Shown piece by piece: positions 33,234 to 41,057 of a DNA stretch of 44,164 nucleotides. Under the pieces are notes generated by a model that saw only the letters and a list, made by a program, of their open reading frames with translations, was not told the origin of the DNA and did no database searches. The stretch is from Verrucomicrobiia bacterium. Its GTDB lineage: Bacteria; Verrucomicrobiota; Verrucomicrobiia; JABWAM01. The position numbers and the translations under genes are program-made. Within the stretch, counting starts at the first letter, position 1; each line of letters begins with the position of its first letter. The stretch is from positions 1 through 44,164 of the forward strand of contig JADZFN010000054.1 of NCBI GenBank assembly GCA_020849895.1, written 5' to 3'.

Positions 33234-33505
33234 GGCTCCTCATCACTTTCAGTGGGTAGCGGGGAGGGGCTGGGCGGTGTAGGGGCCATGGGGATGGGGA
33301 GCTTGCTGGCGACGAAGTAGAGCATGTGGATGAGGTAAAACTCGGTGCGGTCGCCGCGGGCCTTGCGTCGGACGGCGGAGAAGACGCGGTTGAGGGCTTC
33401 CATGTAGGCGTTGGTGGTCCTGCGCTCCCAGAAGGCAACGATGCCGTCGAGGCGGCCCTCGATCATGTCGGCCAGACGGGCCATGGGGATGAGCAGGCCG
33501 TCCTT
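33234..33505 (-). mobile_element. ISL3-family transposase C-terminal remnant with one terminal repeat
   Basis: On the minus strand the sequence encodes the end of an ISL3-type DDE transposase: MARLADMIEGRLDGIVAF, then TNAYMEALNRVFSAVRRKARG, the helical C-end in which a Glu-x-Leu-Asn motif carries the last catalytic acid. GGCTCCTCATCACTTTC at 33234-33250 resembles the GGCTCTT-type terminal inverted repeat of ISL3 elements. Only about 70 of some 400 residues remain; the other end is missing, so it is immobile. Confidence 0.7.
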
Positions 33506-33735
33506 GGCGCGGGCGGCGGCGTGAGGATGAGCGTCGGCGCCTCCTTGCGCCCCTTCGGCTTGGGGCGCTCGCTCAGGCGCAGGAGGTGCGAGAGCCCAGC
33601 CGAGGAGGCCAGCGCCAGGAGCAGCAGGTTCAGGATGATCGAAAGCCCGATGGACGCGGCAAGCGTCTCGCGCGCGGCCGCGCCCCGCTGGGATTCCCTT
33701 GCCTCGCCGCGATGACGTCCCCAAACTTTTTGCAT
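33463..33735 (-). pseudogene. Truncated TonB-like N-terminus
   Basis: Frame from ATG 33735: basic start, one hydrophobic helix (LAASIGLSIILNLLLLALAS), then a basic-proline region ending TLILTPPPAP at about 33510. This is how TonB/energy-transducer proteins begin. From about 33505 the homologous reading switches to the ISL3 remnant in another frame, so the C-domain is gone. Its ATG overlaps the ATG of the divergent UroD-like gene, which also argues against a working gene. Identification is by pattern only. Confidence 0.35.
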
Positions 33736-34726
33736 GAAACCTCGCGAGCGTTTCCTCGCCGCCCTTCGCCGCGAACGCACCGACCGCCCGTCGCTCGGCA
33801 CGGCCACCTCCCTCGCCAACGTCGAGGCGATGCGCCTCTGCGGCGCCTCGTTCCCCGAGGCGCATCTCGACGCGAAGCGCCTGGCCGAGCTTGCCGCCTT
33901 CGTCAGCCTCGAGATCGGCTTCGACATGGTCTACCCCGCCTTCAACATGGTGAACGAGGCCGCCGCCCTCGGCTCGGACATCGACTGGGGCGCCGTGGAC
34001 CACATGCCCACCATCCGCGCCCCGCTCTGGACGAACCCCGAGGAAATCATGGTTCCGCCCGACTTCGAGGAACGCCCATCGCTGGCCGCCCTCTGCGGCG
34101 CGATTTCCCTGCTTCGTGCGGAGCAGGGCGCGCAGTACGCCGTCGTCGGGAAGGTCTTCGGCCCCTGGACCCTCGCCTACCACATGTTCGGTGTGGACAA
34201 CGTGCTGATGATGACGATCGACGACCCGCCGAAGCTGGAGGCCATCCTCGCGCGGCTCGCGGGCGCGTCCCTGCGCTCCGCCATGGCGCAGATCCGGGCC
34301 GGCGCCGACGCCCTTTGCTGGGCCGACCACTGCTCGCGCGACATGTGCGCGCCGGAGGTCTACCGCCGCTTCCTCTTCCCGCTCCACGTCGAGATCGCCC
34401 GCCAGGTCCCCTGCCCCCTCATCCTCCACACCTGCGGCCAGACCGCCGACCGCATCGCCGATTTCTCGAAAACGGGCTTCGCCGGCTTCCACTACGACAC
34501 GCGCGTGCCCGCAAAGACGGCCGTGGAGGAGGCCGGCGGGCGCATCGCGCTCATGGGCGGCGTCAACAACACCGACGCCCTCCGCTCCGCCGACGAAAAA
34601 CTCATCCGCGTCAACGTCCGTGCCGCAGCCGAGGCCGGCGTCAACATTATCGGCCCCGAGTGCGCCATCCCGCTCAACACCCCGATGCGCGCCCTCCGCG
34701 CCATTGGCGCGGCCCTCCGCGCTTGA
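33734..34726 (+). CDS. UroD/MtaA-like methyltransferase, 330 residues
   Basis: A cytoplasmic (beta/alpha)8 protein of the uroporphyrinogen decarboxylase superfamily. It carries H232-T-C234 (LILHTCGQTADRI) and C310 (IIGPECAIPLNTP), the zinc-binding H-x-C...C set of methylcobamide methyltransferases such as MtaA/MtbA, and lacks the Arg-rich N-terminal motif of true HemE. Methyl transfer from a corrinoid or demethylation of a methoxylated compound is inferred. No corrinoid protein is adjacent. Start ATG 33734. A related but longer protein lies at 38139-39371. Confidence 0.75.
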   Translation: MKPRERFLAALRRERTDRPSLGTATSLANVEAMRLCGASFPEAHLDAKRLAELAAFVSLEIGFDMVYPAFNMVNEAAALGSDIDWGAVDHMPTIRAPLWTNPEEIMVPPDFEERPSLAALCGAISLLRAEQGAQYAVVGKVFGPWTLAYHMFGVDNVLMMTIDDPPKLEAILARLAGASLRSAMAQIRAGADALCWADHCSRDMCAPEVYRRFLFPLHVEIARQVPCPLILHTCGQTADRIADFSKTGFAGFHYDTRVPAKTAVEEAGGRIALMGGVNNTDALRSADEKLIRVNVRAAAEAGVNIIGPECAIPLNTPMRALRAIGAALRA

Positions 34727-34879
34727 TTGCCAATTTCCGATTTCCAATTGCCGATTGGCAGAGGGGAAAGGCTGTCGCTACTGTCGTAGACCGCTTGTCC
34801 AAATTTGGAGTCTGAAGAGCGTCTCAATACCGGTTCCAAGAGATCCGCATTGGATGCGGCCCCGGCCGAATGAAGGGAT
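34727..34879. repeat. AT-richer spacer with TTGCCAAT/ATTGGCA repeats
   Basis: Short reiterated units related to TTGCCAATTTCCGA; TGCCAAT (34728-34734) pairs with ATTGGCA (34754-34760). Probably a downstream structure of the UroD-like gene or a low-complexity intergenic repeat. No gene. Confidence 0.45.
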
Positions 34880-35019
34880 CAGTTTTTCATGACATGGGAC
34901 ACTGGAAGGTTGTGGCCGATGAAAATGCCGCGGGCTCCACGGATCGAATTCGCGAGGGCGTTCTATCATGCCCCCGTCTCAAGGTGGCAAAGCCGACCAA
35001 CCTGCGTGGCGCAGCCCGC
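34880..35019 (+). repeat. 140-base direct repeat, copy A (RAYT 5' end)
   Basis: Identical to 39567-39706 at 134 of 140 positions, no gaps. It begins with CAGTTTTTCATGACATGGG and includes the first codons of a RAYT transposase. Confidence 0.9.
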
Positions 35020-35225
35020 GAGGCAGTCCTGCTCTGTCTGCACCAACGGACCCGGGTCTCCTTGAACTGGCTGGCTCCCGCAGCAGGCATGCGCACCCGT
35101 GCCGCCGTCGGCAGCGCACTCCACCGAGCACGCGCGCGTGCAGAGCGACCTCCGCTCCGCATACTCTGCTCACGCCTCGCTTGCTTCGAAAAACTGGATT
35201 GCCCCCTTCACGTGGCCGCCCTGTG
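34919..35225 (+). pseudogene. RAYT (REP-associated tyrosine transposase) with internal deletion
   Basis: Frame from ATG 34919 reads KMPRAPRIEF then FYHAPVSR, matching the start of RAYT/IS200-like transposases (usual MPRxPRIE...GAxYHVxxRG). From about 35020 another frame reads REAVLLCLHQRTRVSLNW and, later, ACFEKL, which resembles the helical C-terminal DNA-binding end of the same family. The catalytic HUH and Tyr region between is missing. So copy A keeps both ends of the gene and copy B (39606) only the first. The C-terminal assignment is less certain than the N-terminal one. Confidence 0.6.
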
Positions 35226-35260
35226 ACCGAATGTCTAGGAGACGGTCTGCCTGTGCTGCG

Positions 35261-35947
35261 CTACGCTTCGGGAGCGGAGTTGCCGATTTCTGCAAGGCGC
35301 TCTTTGGCGAGGCGCTCTAAGCGGCGCGCCTGCGTGAGCAAAGTCTTGCGCAACCCCGGGGCAACATCCCGCTCGCTGATCACGCGTGCGAGGCTGGCAA
35401 TGGTGCTCGCTCTGCGAGCGATGCGGATGTCGGGATGCTTCCTGTGGGGGTAGATCGTGTCCGGGATGATTCTGTGACGGTAACTCTTGGGAAGCGAGAC
35501 CACGCGCGTTGGCATGGGGGGCTTCTCATTCAGGACGGCACCGAGTTTCGATTCGGTAATGACCTTCTGAAAGAGGGAGTATTCGGCGGCATCGAGGGCT
35601 GCCTTGCGTTCTTCCTCGCTCTTGGATTCGAGGTCAAGCGGCCAGACTTGAATTTCGGCGACCTCGAACGGGTCGAGGACATTCATGGCAACTGCGTCCG
35701 TGCGTTGATTCGTTAGGTGGCGCCCAATGCGTTGTCGGAGGCTCTCTCGGGTCTGACCGACATAAATCGGTTCACCGTCGTAGTCGTAAAAAGCGTAAAC
35801 GCCAAAGATGGAGTTGCCGATCCTGTTGCCGTAGGCGTCGGGCATATCGAAGAATGCAGTGATCTCACGGCGGATGGCCGCAACGTCAGCGGGGAGGCCT
35901 TCAACTTCCTTCTTGCGGGGAGGTCGCGGCCTTTCAGTGGATGACAT
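35261..35947 (-). CDS. GIY-YIG nuclease, probable restriction endonuclease
   Basis: A 228-residue nuclease from ATG 35947 (alternatives 35959 and 35968). GVY at 49-51 and YVG at 62-64 form the GIY-YIG strands, R71/R73 follow in SLRQRIGRH, E122 (AAEYSLFQ) is the metal-binding Glu and N140 completes the core. The C-terminal 90 residues are basic and helical. It overlaps the 3' end of the C5-methyltransferase gene, as in GIY-YIG type II systems of the Eco29kI/Cfr42I kind. Restriction function is inferred from this operon; the family also includes repair nucleases. Confidence 0.75.
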   Translation of the reverse strand: MSSTERPRPPRKKEVEGLPADVAAIRREITAFFDMPDAYGNRIGNSIFGVYAFYDYDGEPIYVGQTRESLRQRIGRHLTNQRTDAVAMNVLDPFEVAEIQVWPLDLESKSEEERKAALDAAEYSLFQKVITESKLGAVLNEKPPMPTRVVSLPKSYRHRIIPDTIYPHRKHPDIRIARRASTIASLARVISERDVAPGLRKTLLTQARRLERLAKERLAEIGNSAPEA

Positions 35948-37085
35948 TCGTTTGGGCATGTTCGGCATCGTCCTTGGCGAAGCGCTGCTGCCAAACCGGA
36001 TTGAGGTAGTTGCGAGCGATCCAGGTGATGACAGGAACGCACACCGCATCGCCAAACCCAAAAAGCGCTTGGTTGATGGGTGCTTCAATTCTGAAATCAT
36101 CTGCGCCCATGAGGCGAGCGCACTCGCGAGGAGTGAGAAGACGTGCTGCGTAGCATCCTTTGCCGGCGGCGAAAAGAATTTGACGGCCGCTGCCGCCTCT
36201 CGGAGTTCGGAGACAACCCGCAAGACCATCGGTTCGCAGTTCGGCCATGGACTTGTCGTTGCGGACGCGGCGGAAAACCGTGCCGTAGGTAGTCCTCTTG
36301 CCTGAAATCATCGCCTCCGCTTGGGCGCGATGCCGCGGGCTCATCTGATTGAGAAGGTACTCGGCCCGCTCTTTGCTCCACCAGTATGCGGAGTTCGGGG
36401 AGAGCTCCTCCAAAATGCTGTCGAAGGTGCGCGTTCGATCAGGAAGGGGAGGAAGCTTCCTGAGATTCCAACGGATGTCATCACTCCATGTGATGAAATC
36501 TGCGAGGGCGGTTGGACGGCATTCAGACTCATTGAAGTGAGGCTGTCGCGAGAGGACACGGCGCGTCTTGGGTTCGCGTATGCCAATGACAAAAAGCCGC
36601 TGGCGACTCTGGGGTACGAATCGAGCGGCGTCAATGATGAACGAGTCAACGGCATAGCCCAAGTCGTTGAGGGCGACGAGAGCCTGATGAAAATCGTCGC
36701 CGTCATGGGAGGTGAGGAATCCGGTCACATTCTCCAACATGACAAGCGGAGGAGCGCGAGAGGCCATGCCTCGTAAAACCTCGATGAAACCCCAAAATGC
36801 GGAAGACTGGGTGCCGGCGAGCCCTTCGCGGGCACCTGCTAGGGAGAGGTCATTGCAAGGAAATGAGGCGGTCGCGAGGGCGACGGTAGGAATGGATGCA
36901 GAATCGATCTTGTGAATATCGCCTAGGACGAATTCCCCTGAATCGCCAAAGTGGGCGCGATACATCTCCCACTTCTTTGCGTCGATGTCGTTGGCGTAGA
37001 GCGTGCGCCAGCCGCCGGCCTCTAGGCCCATTCGCATGAGGCCGATGCCGGCAAAAAACTCGGCAACCGTCCGTGAGCCATTCAT
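35934..37085 (-). CDS. DNA (cytosine-5)-methyltransferase
   Basis: A 383-residue type II modification enzyme. Motif I FAGIG (11-15), motif IV SFPCND with catalytic C77, motif VI ENV (118-120), motif VIII SRQRLF (160-165) and motif X near GFGDAVCVPV close to the C-terminus are all present, so it should be active. The variable region around 200-300 defines the unknown target. Start overlaps the vsr stop as ATGA; the 3' end overlaps the nuclease. GC is visibly lower than in the flanking genes, consistent with transfer. Confidence 0.93.
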   Translation of the reverse strand: MNGSRTVAEFFAGIGLMRMGLEAGGWRTLYANDIDAKKWEMYRAHFGDSGEFVLGDIHKIDSASIPTVALATASFPCNDLSLAGAREGLAGTQSSAFWGFIEVLRGMASRAPPLVMLENVTGFLTSHDGDDFHQALVALNDLGYAVDSFIIDAARFVPQSRQRLFVIGIREPKTRRVLSRQPHFNESECRPTALADFITWSDDIRWNLRKLPPLPDRTRTFDSILEELSPNSAYWWSKERAEYLLNQMSPRHRAQAEAMISGKRTTYGTVFRRVRNDKSMAELRTDGLAGCLRTPRGGSGRQILFAAGKGCYAARLLTPRECARLMGADDFRIEAPINQALFGFGDAVCVPVITWIARNYLNPVWQQRFAKDDAEHAQTNVIH

Positions 37086-37558
37086 GGCCGGATGCTGGCG
37101 CGTGTGGCGCTCCCTTGCAATCGCGAAACAGGGCCATTGTCATGAGTGGAATGTGCGCGAAGGAGAAAACGGCACCGTGACGCAACTCGGGAAGCGTTGG
37201 AGAATTCATGCTCCCAGATCCGGAGAACGGTCCATCCGGCACGCCGAAGGTAGCAGGTCGTTCTTCGATCACGGAGCTTGTTGGCGGCGATCTTGCGACA
37301 CCAGTAGCGGCGGTTGGTGGAGGGCATCCGGAAATGCCTGGGGCACCCATGCCAGAAGCAACCATCAATGAAGATGGCAAGCTTGCGTGCCGGAAAGGCG
37401 AAGTCTGGGGTCCCGGGGATTGGAAGGTGTCGGCGCCATCCTCGTAACTTTGCGCAGCGCAGTACCGCGACCATACGGAGTTCGGTCAGCTTGTTTTCGC
37501 GTGAGCGGACCGCAGCCATGACGCGAGACCGTTCGCTCTTGGAAACATTGTCTGCCAT
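37082..37558 (-). CDS. vsr: Very short patch repair endonuclease Vsr
   Basis: A 158-residue nuclease that nicks next to T:G mismatches arising from deaminated 5-methylcytosine. Visible: SKSERSRVMAAVRSR at the N-terminus, catalytic D52 in GTPDFAFP, FIDGCFWHGCP (63-73) with H70, the zinc Cys/His set, and RRAGWTVLRIWEHE (105-118). Start ATG 37558; stop overlaps the methyltransferase ATG. Its presence shows the neighbouring enzyme makes 5-methylcytosine. Confidence 0.93.
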   Translation of the reverse strand: MADNVSKSERSRVMAAVRSRENKLTELRMVAVLRCAKLRGWRRHLPIPGTPDFAFPARKLAIFIDGCFWHGCPRHFRMPSTNRRYWCRKIAANKLRDRRTTCYLRRAGWTVLRIWEHEFSNASRVASRCRFLLRAHSTHDNGPVSRLQGSATRASIRP

Positions 37559-37626
37559 AGGGCTGAAGGGGGATTGACGGCACTTGGCAATGCTTGTGTC
37601 CAGTGGGCGGGAGCAAGGGGCGACGT

Positions 37627-38079
37627 TCAAGGCCTGCAAAGGCTTGATGGTCGCGGGAGGTCCGGAGGGAAACGCGGCGAGCAGGGACGGAGCCGGAAGC
37701 CGACAAAGCATCGGCGAGGAGCCGTCCCTGTTCGTCGCGCCAGGGAGGTGCTCCGGCGTGGTTCCGCACGAATCGCGACGCCGGCGAGGACCACGCCCAG
37801 GACCCGCTGCGCGGTGATGGGCTCGCGGAGGACGCACCAGCCCAGCAGGATCGAGACGAGGACGTAGAGCGCGGTCGCGGGGGCGAGGCGGGGGACGTCC
37901 ATTGACTCGGCGAGCTTGTAGTAGACGAGGTTGCCGACCACGTAGGACACCCCGACCAGAAACGGCAGGAGGTGGCTCGGGGTGAGGTGAAGATCCGTCT
38001 TGCGGATCGCGAACGGCACCATGAGGAGGTAGCCGGCCACCGTGAAGAGGATCGAGGAGGACAAGAGCAGGCTGGCCAT
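37627..38079 (-). CDS. EamA-like/DMT small transporter, C-terminus probably replaced
   Basis: From ATG 38079 the first 108 residues give four hydrophobic helices (LLLSSSILFTVAGYLL; LLPFLVGVSYVVGNLV; ATALYVLVSILLGW; QRVLGVVLAGVAI) like one EamA repeat or a small multidrug-type protein. The last 40 residues are Arg/Pro-rich and look like read-through of unrelated DNA, so the true end near 37760 may have been lost. It lies 60 bases downstream of the UroD-like gene, in the same direction, and could export or import its substrate. Confidence 0.6.
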   Translation of the reverse strand: MASLLLSSSILFTVAGYLLMVPFAIRKTDLHLTPSHLLPFLVGVSYVVGNLVYYKLAESMDVPRLAPATALYVLVSILLGWCVLREPITAQRVLGVVLAGVAIRAEPRRSTSLARRTGTAPRRCFVGFRLRPCSPRFPPDLPRPSSLCRP

Positions 38080-38138
38080 GGCGTTTCTCCACGGTGAGAG
38101 GTCAGGTACGGACCGCCCCGCGCCAGCGTCAAGCGGGC

Positions 38139-39371
38139 TCAGCCCCGCCGGTTGAATTCCGCGATCGCGTCGAACATGGCCACGACGTTCTCGGGCGGGA
38201 CATCGGACATGATGTTGTGGACCTGCTGGAAGACGAAGCCCCCGCCGGGCGCCATGATTCCCAGTCGCTCCAGGACGTGGCGCCGCACCTCGTCGGGCGT
38301 GCCGCGCGGCAGGATGGCGCGCGTGTCGCAGCCCCCGCCCCAGAAGCAGAGGCGGCCCCCGAAGTCGCGCTTGAGCGCCACGGCGTCCATCCCCTCGCAG
38401 GTGGTCTGGACGGGGTTGATCGCGTCGAGCCCGGCGTCGATGAGGTCGTCGAGGAGTGGGCGCACCCCGCCGCAGCAGTGGAGCATCACCTTGACGGGCG
38501 CGAGCTTCTTCGCGCGCTTCCACATCAGGGAGTGGCGCGGCTTGAAGAACTCGCGGTACATCCTCGGTGAGATCTGCGGTCCCTTCTGCATCCCGAGGTC
38601 GTCCCCGAACATGATGAGGTCCACGTGCTCTCCGACCGCGCCGAGGAAGCGCTCGAGGTTGTCGAGGTGGATCTCGACGAGGGCGTCGAGGAGGCGGTGG
38701 GCGGCCTCGGGCTCGGAGCCGAGGAAGACGAAGCACTGGTCGTTGCGGCAGAGAAACTGCGTCCATTCGAGGAGGTTCCCGCCGAAGAGCGCCAGGACCG
38801 CTCGGTCGGTCCGGGCGCGCAACTCCCGCGCCCCTTTCTCCAGCGCCGCCGGGTCCGGCGCGGCGGGGCCAGGGGGGGAGGGCCACGCCCACATGCATTC
38901 GGGCATGACCTCGTGCAGGCGGGAGAGGTCGTCGGGGATCCCTTCCACGAAGGGGTACCAGACCTGCTCGAAGTAGAGGGAGCCCGCCTTCTGGACCCCG
39001 GTGGGGCGACCCGAAGGGGCGTGGAGGAACCAGTCGTCGCCTTTCTTCCGCAGGTCGGCCCACGCGGGGATGAGACACTCGGTGCCGTCGGGGAGGCGCC
39101 ACTCCTTCCACCACTTCTCCTGCGCGCAGAAGCCGCGGCCGAGCTCCACCGTGTCCACGCCGAAGCGGTCGAGGACGTCCTCCTCGACGGTCGCGAGCTG
39201 TTGGATGATGTCGAACACGCGCGGGGGCCGGGCCGGAAGGCCGAGGTGACGGCGGAGCTTCGCGTAGGCGATGGCCATGATGCCGCTGGAGCGGTGCCCG
39301 CCGAAATCCACGGGCACGCGCGGGGGCTGGCGGTGGTCGAGGGCGGAGTGAACGAGCTGGCGGGAGGTCAT
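38139..39371 (-). CDS. UroD/MtaA-like methyltransferase, 410 residues
   Basis: A longer member of the uroporphyrinogen decarboxylase superfamily. It has VMLHCCGGVRP (H-C-C zinc-type motif), GDDLGMQKGPQISP near the middle and VHNIMSDVPPENVVAM near the end, a set found in many uncharacterised Lentisphaerota/Firmicutes proteins near carbohydrate or methyl-metabolism genes. True HemE motifs are missing. Start ATG 39371; no Shine-Dalgarno. Part of the block between the two RAYT repeats, with an EamA-like transporter gene downstream. Confidence 0.75.
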   Translation of the reverse strand: MTSRQLVHSALDHRQPPRVPVDFGGHRSSGIMAIAYAKLRRHLGLPARPPRVFDIIQQLATVEEDVLDRFGVDTVELGRGFCAQEKWWKEWRLPDGTECLIPAWADLRKKGDDWFLHAPSGRPTGVQKAGSLYFEQVWYPFVEGIPDDLSRLHEVMPECMWAWPSPPGPAAPDPAALEKGARELRARTDRAVLALFGGNLLEWTQFLCRNDQCFVFLGSEPEAAHRLLDALVEIHLDNLERFLGAVGEHVDLIMFGDDLGMQKGPQISPRMYREFFKPRHSLMWKRAKKLAPVKVMLHCCGGVRPLLDDLIDAGLDAINPVQTTCEGMDAVALKRDFGGRLCFWGGGCDTRAILPRGTPDEVRRHVLERLGIMAPGGGFVFQQVHNIMSDVPPENVVAMFDAIAEFNRRG

Positions 39372-39566
39372 TGGGGAGGAGGGAACGTCCGATGGTTTGG
39401 CGTTCCCGTGGCGTGGTGTCAACGCCCGGGGCACTTGCATTCGCGCCGGAGCGGTGCTTTGGTGCTCGGAATGTCATCCGCCGCCGGAATGATCGCCCGA
39501 ATCCTCGGGATGGTGACAAAGAAGGTGACGGGAGCCACCGTTTCCCGCCCGACAATAGGGTTAATC

Positions 39567-39706
39567 CAGTTTTTCATTACATGGGACACTGGAAGGTTGT
39601 AGCCGATGAAAATGCCGCGAGCTCCACGGATCGAATTCGCGGGGGCGTTCTATCATGCCCCCGTCTCAAGGTGGCGAAGCCGACCGACCTGCGTGGCGCA
39701 GCCCGC
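39567..39706 (+). repeat. 140-base direct repeat, copy B (RAYT 5' end)
   Basis: Same as 34880-35019 except six substitutions. Includes ATG 39606 and the codons for MKMPRAPRIEFAGAFYHA; the similarity to RAYT stops at about 39690 and no later part of the gene is present. Confidence 0.9.
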
Positions 39707-39733
39707 AGCGAGGAGGGGAAGCGCGAGGGCGAG

Positions 39734-39850
39734 TCAGGGCCCCGGCCTCGGCAGGCGCACCAGGAAAAGCGAGAAGCCCAGGCAGAAGGCTGTGGTCAGA
39801 GTGGAGACGACCACCAGCGTTCTTCCCCACGGGGAGCGGTAGGTTGTCAT
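39734..39850 (-). CDS. Small membrane peptide after the DUF6498 gene
   Basis: A 38-residue frame from ATG 39850: MTTYRSPWGR, then a hydrophobic helix (TLVVVSTLTTAFCLGFSLFL) and a short basic tail. Its ATG begins two bases after the DUF6498 stop codon, so translation would be coupled. No family recognised. It could be the start of a longer gene truncated by the RAYT repeat 28 bases further on. Confidence 0.4.
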   Translation of the reverse strand: MTTYRSPWGRTLVVVSTLTTAFCLGFSLFLVRLPRPGP

Positions 39851-39851
39851 G

Positions 39852-40535
39852 TCAGGGGGTCGGGGCGAACTTCCGCCGTTCGCGGAGGTGGGCACGGAGG
39901 TCGAGCGCGAGCTTGAGGCCGACGAGGAGGACGAGCGCCACGGTGGGGGTCCTGAGCGCGGCGAGGATGAACGCGCCAAGCAGGATGGTGAGGTGCATCA
40001 CGATCACGCGGCCGTAGGGCTGCATCAGGAGCGCCGCGGGGTTGGCCTGCCGGTACTCGCCGCCGCGCAGGTAGTTGAGGACGAACGAAATCGCGTGGCT
40101 GAGGAACAGGCCGAAGACCGCCCAGGCGAGATGTTGCTGTTCCATGAGGTGCTGGACGGCGGCGAGCGTGGGGACCGGGGTTCCAAGGCCAAAAGCACCG
40201 CCGAAGAAGCCGATGACGAAGACACCATGCACCATCGTGAAGATCCCGTAGTGGACGCAGAAGAAGGGGAGCAGGAAGACCTTCGTGAGGTGCCCCTGGC
40301 CGGCGAAGAGGATCTTGAGAACGTTGAAGACGCCGATGATCACGTTCTCGACCCAGAACAGGAGCAGGACCGGGAAGGTTTCCCATCCCAGGAACAGCGC
40401 GCCGTAGAGGGGGACAAGGTTCGCCGCGACGAGGGCGACCGCGGAGGGGCGGCGAAGCCCGGGGTCGGACGACGAGGTTGCGTCGGGCACCTGCAAGAGG
40501 CCATCGGGCGCGGGACAGGTCGGGGGCGGTTCCAT
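39852..40535 (-). CDS. DUF6498-like multi-pass membrane protein
   Basis: A 227-residue inner-membrane protein with about six hydrophobic segments. LVPLYGALFLGWETFPVLLL, WVENVIIGVFNVLKIL and FFCVHYGIFTMVHGVFV match the pattern of the DUF6498 family, whose role is not known. Start ATG 40535; a TTG five codons earlier also opens the frame. It reads toward copy B of the RAYT repeat. Confidence 0.6.
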   Translation of the reverse strand: MEPPPTCPAPDGLLQVPDATSSSDPGLRRPSAVALVAANLVPLYGALFLGWETFPVLLLFWVENVIIGVFNVLKILFAGQGHLTKVFLLPFFCVHYGIFTMVHGVFVIGFFGGAFGLGTPVPTLAAVQHLMEQQHLAWAVFGLFLSHAISFVLNYLRGGEYRQANPAALLMQPYGRVIVMHLTILLGAFILAALRTPTVALVLLVGLKLALDLRAHLRERRKFAPTP

Positions 40536-40766
40536 GGGCGGGCAAAGCAAAGAATAGCAGCGGAAAGTTCCGTCACCAAGGTTGGAGAAGCGAGGTGGTT
40601 GTGACGTCTTCCGACAGTGATCCAGCGATCAACCGCCTGTAGGGGAGCGTTCTACGCCGCCATCTTCTCCAGACGGCGGCCAGGATGACCCCTGCAACCG
40701 GAGCATGAAGCGCGCCGGTCCAGGCTTTGGGTCTGGGAGATTCACGAGGAGTCAGGCACTGTCTCT

Positions 40767-40793
40767 GCAACTTTTTGCCGGCCGGCGCATCTG
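40767..40793 (+). promoter_or_regulatory. ECF-type promoter
   Basis: GCAACTTTTT at the -35 (GCAAC 40767-40771), 16 bp, CATCTG at the -10 (40788-40793). This fits the GGAAC-N16-CGTC pattern of autoregulated ECF sigma genes and lies 29 bases before the relic start codon. Confidence 0.5.
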
Positions 40794-40822
40794 GCTCGGT
40801 AGAATGCCTTTCGAAGCCACGC

Positions 40823-40972
40823 ATGAGCGAACCCGACCTGGAGGTGCTGGTCCGGCGGACCCAGGCAGGCGACCTGGCCGTAGAACAATGGCTCGTCAGC
40901 CACGGTCACGTCCGCATCCATCAACCATCCAAACAAAACCAGGAGGCGTTACCCTATTTTCGGAACTCCTAG
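40823..40972 (+). pseudogene. ECF sigma factor N-terminal relic
   Basis: From ATG 40823: MSEPDLEVLVRRTQAGDLAV, then QWLVSHGHVRI, resembling the first helix of ECF sigma-70 factors (usual LVRRAQAGDxxAFxxLVRRH). Similarity ends after about 30 residues and a stop follows at residue 50, so regions 2 to 4 are missing. The AGGAGG at about 40942 belongs to no visible gene. Confidence 0.4.
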
Positions 40973-41033
40973 GCCCAAAGCTGGCTGGGACGCACACCCG
41001 CACCGGCCGGGGCCATGAGAAGGACCGTAGGCT

Positions 41034-41057
41034 CAAGCGGTCTCATGAGACCGCTTG
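41034..41057. repeat. 24-bp perfect palindrome
   Basis: CAAGCGGTCTCA joined directly to its reverse complement. It sits about 75 bases beyond the stop of the DUF4143 ATPase gene and could act as its terminator stem, though no U-tract follows. Confidence 0.55.

Noticed and set aside
33119-34747. 542-codon minus-strand frame opposite the UroD-like gene
   Set aside because: Only the segment 33234-33505 has homology (ISL3 transposase); the rest is a shadow of the plus-strand gene.
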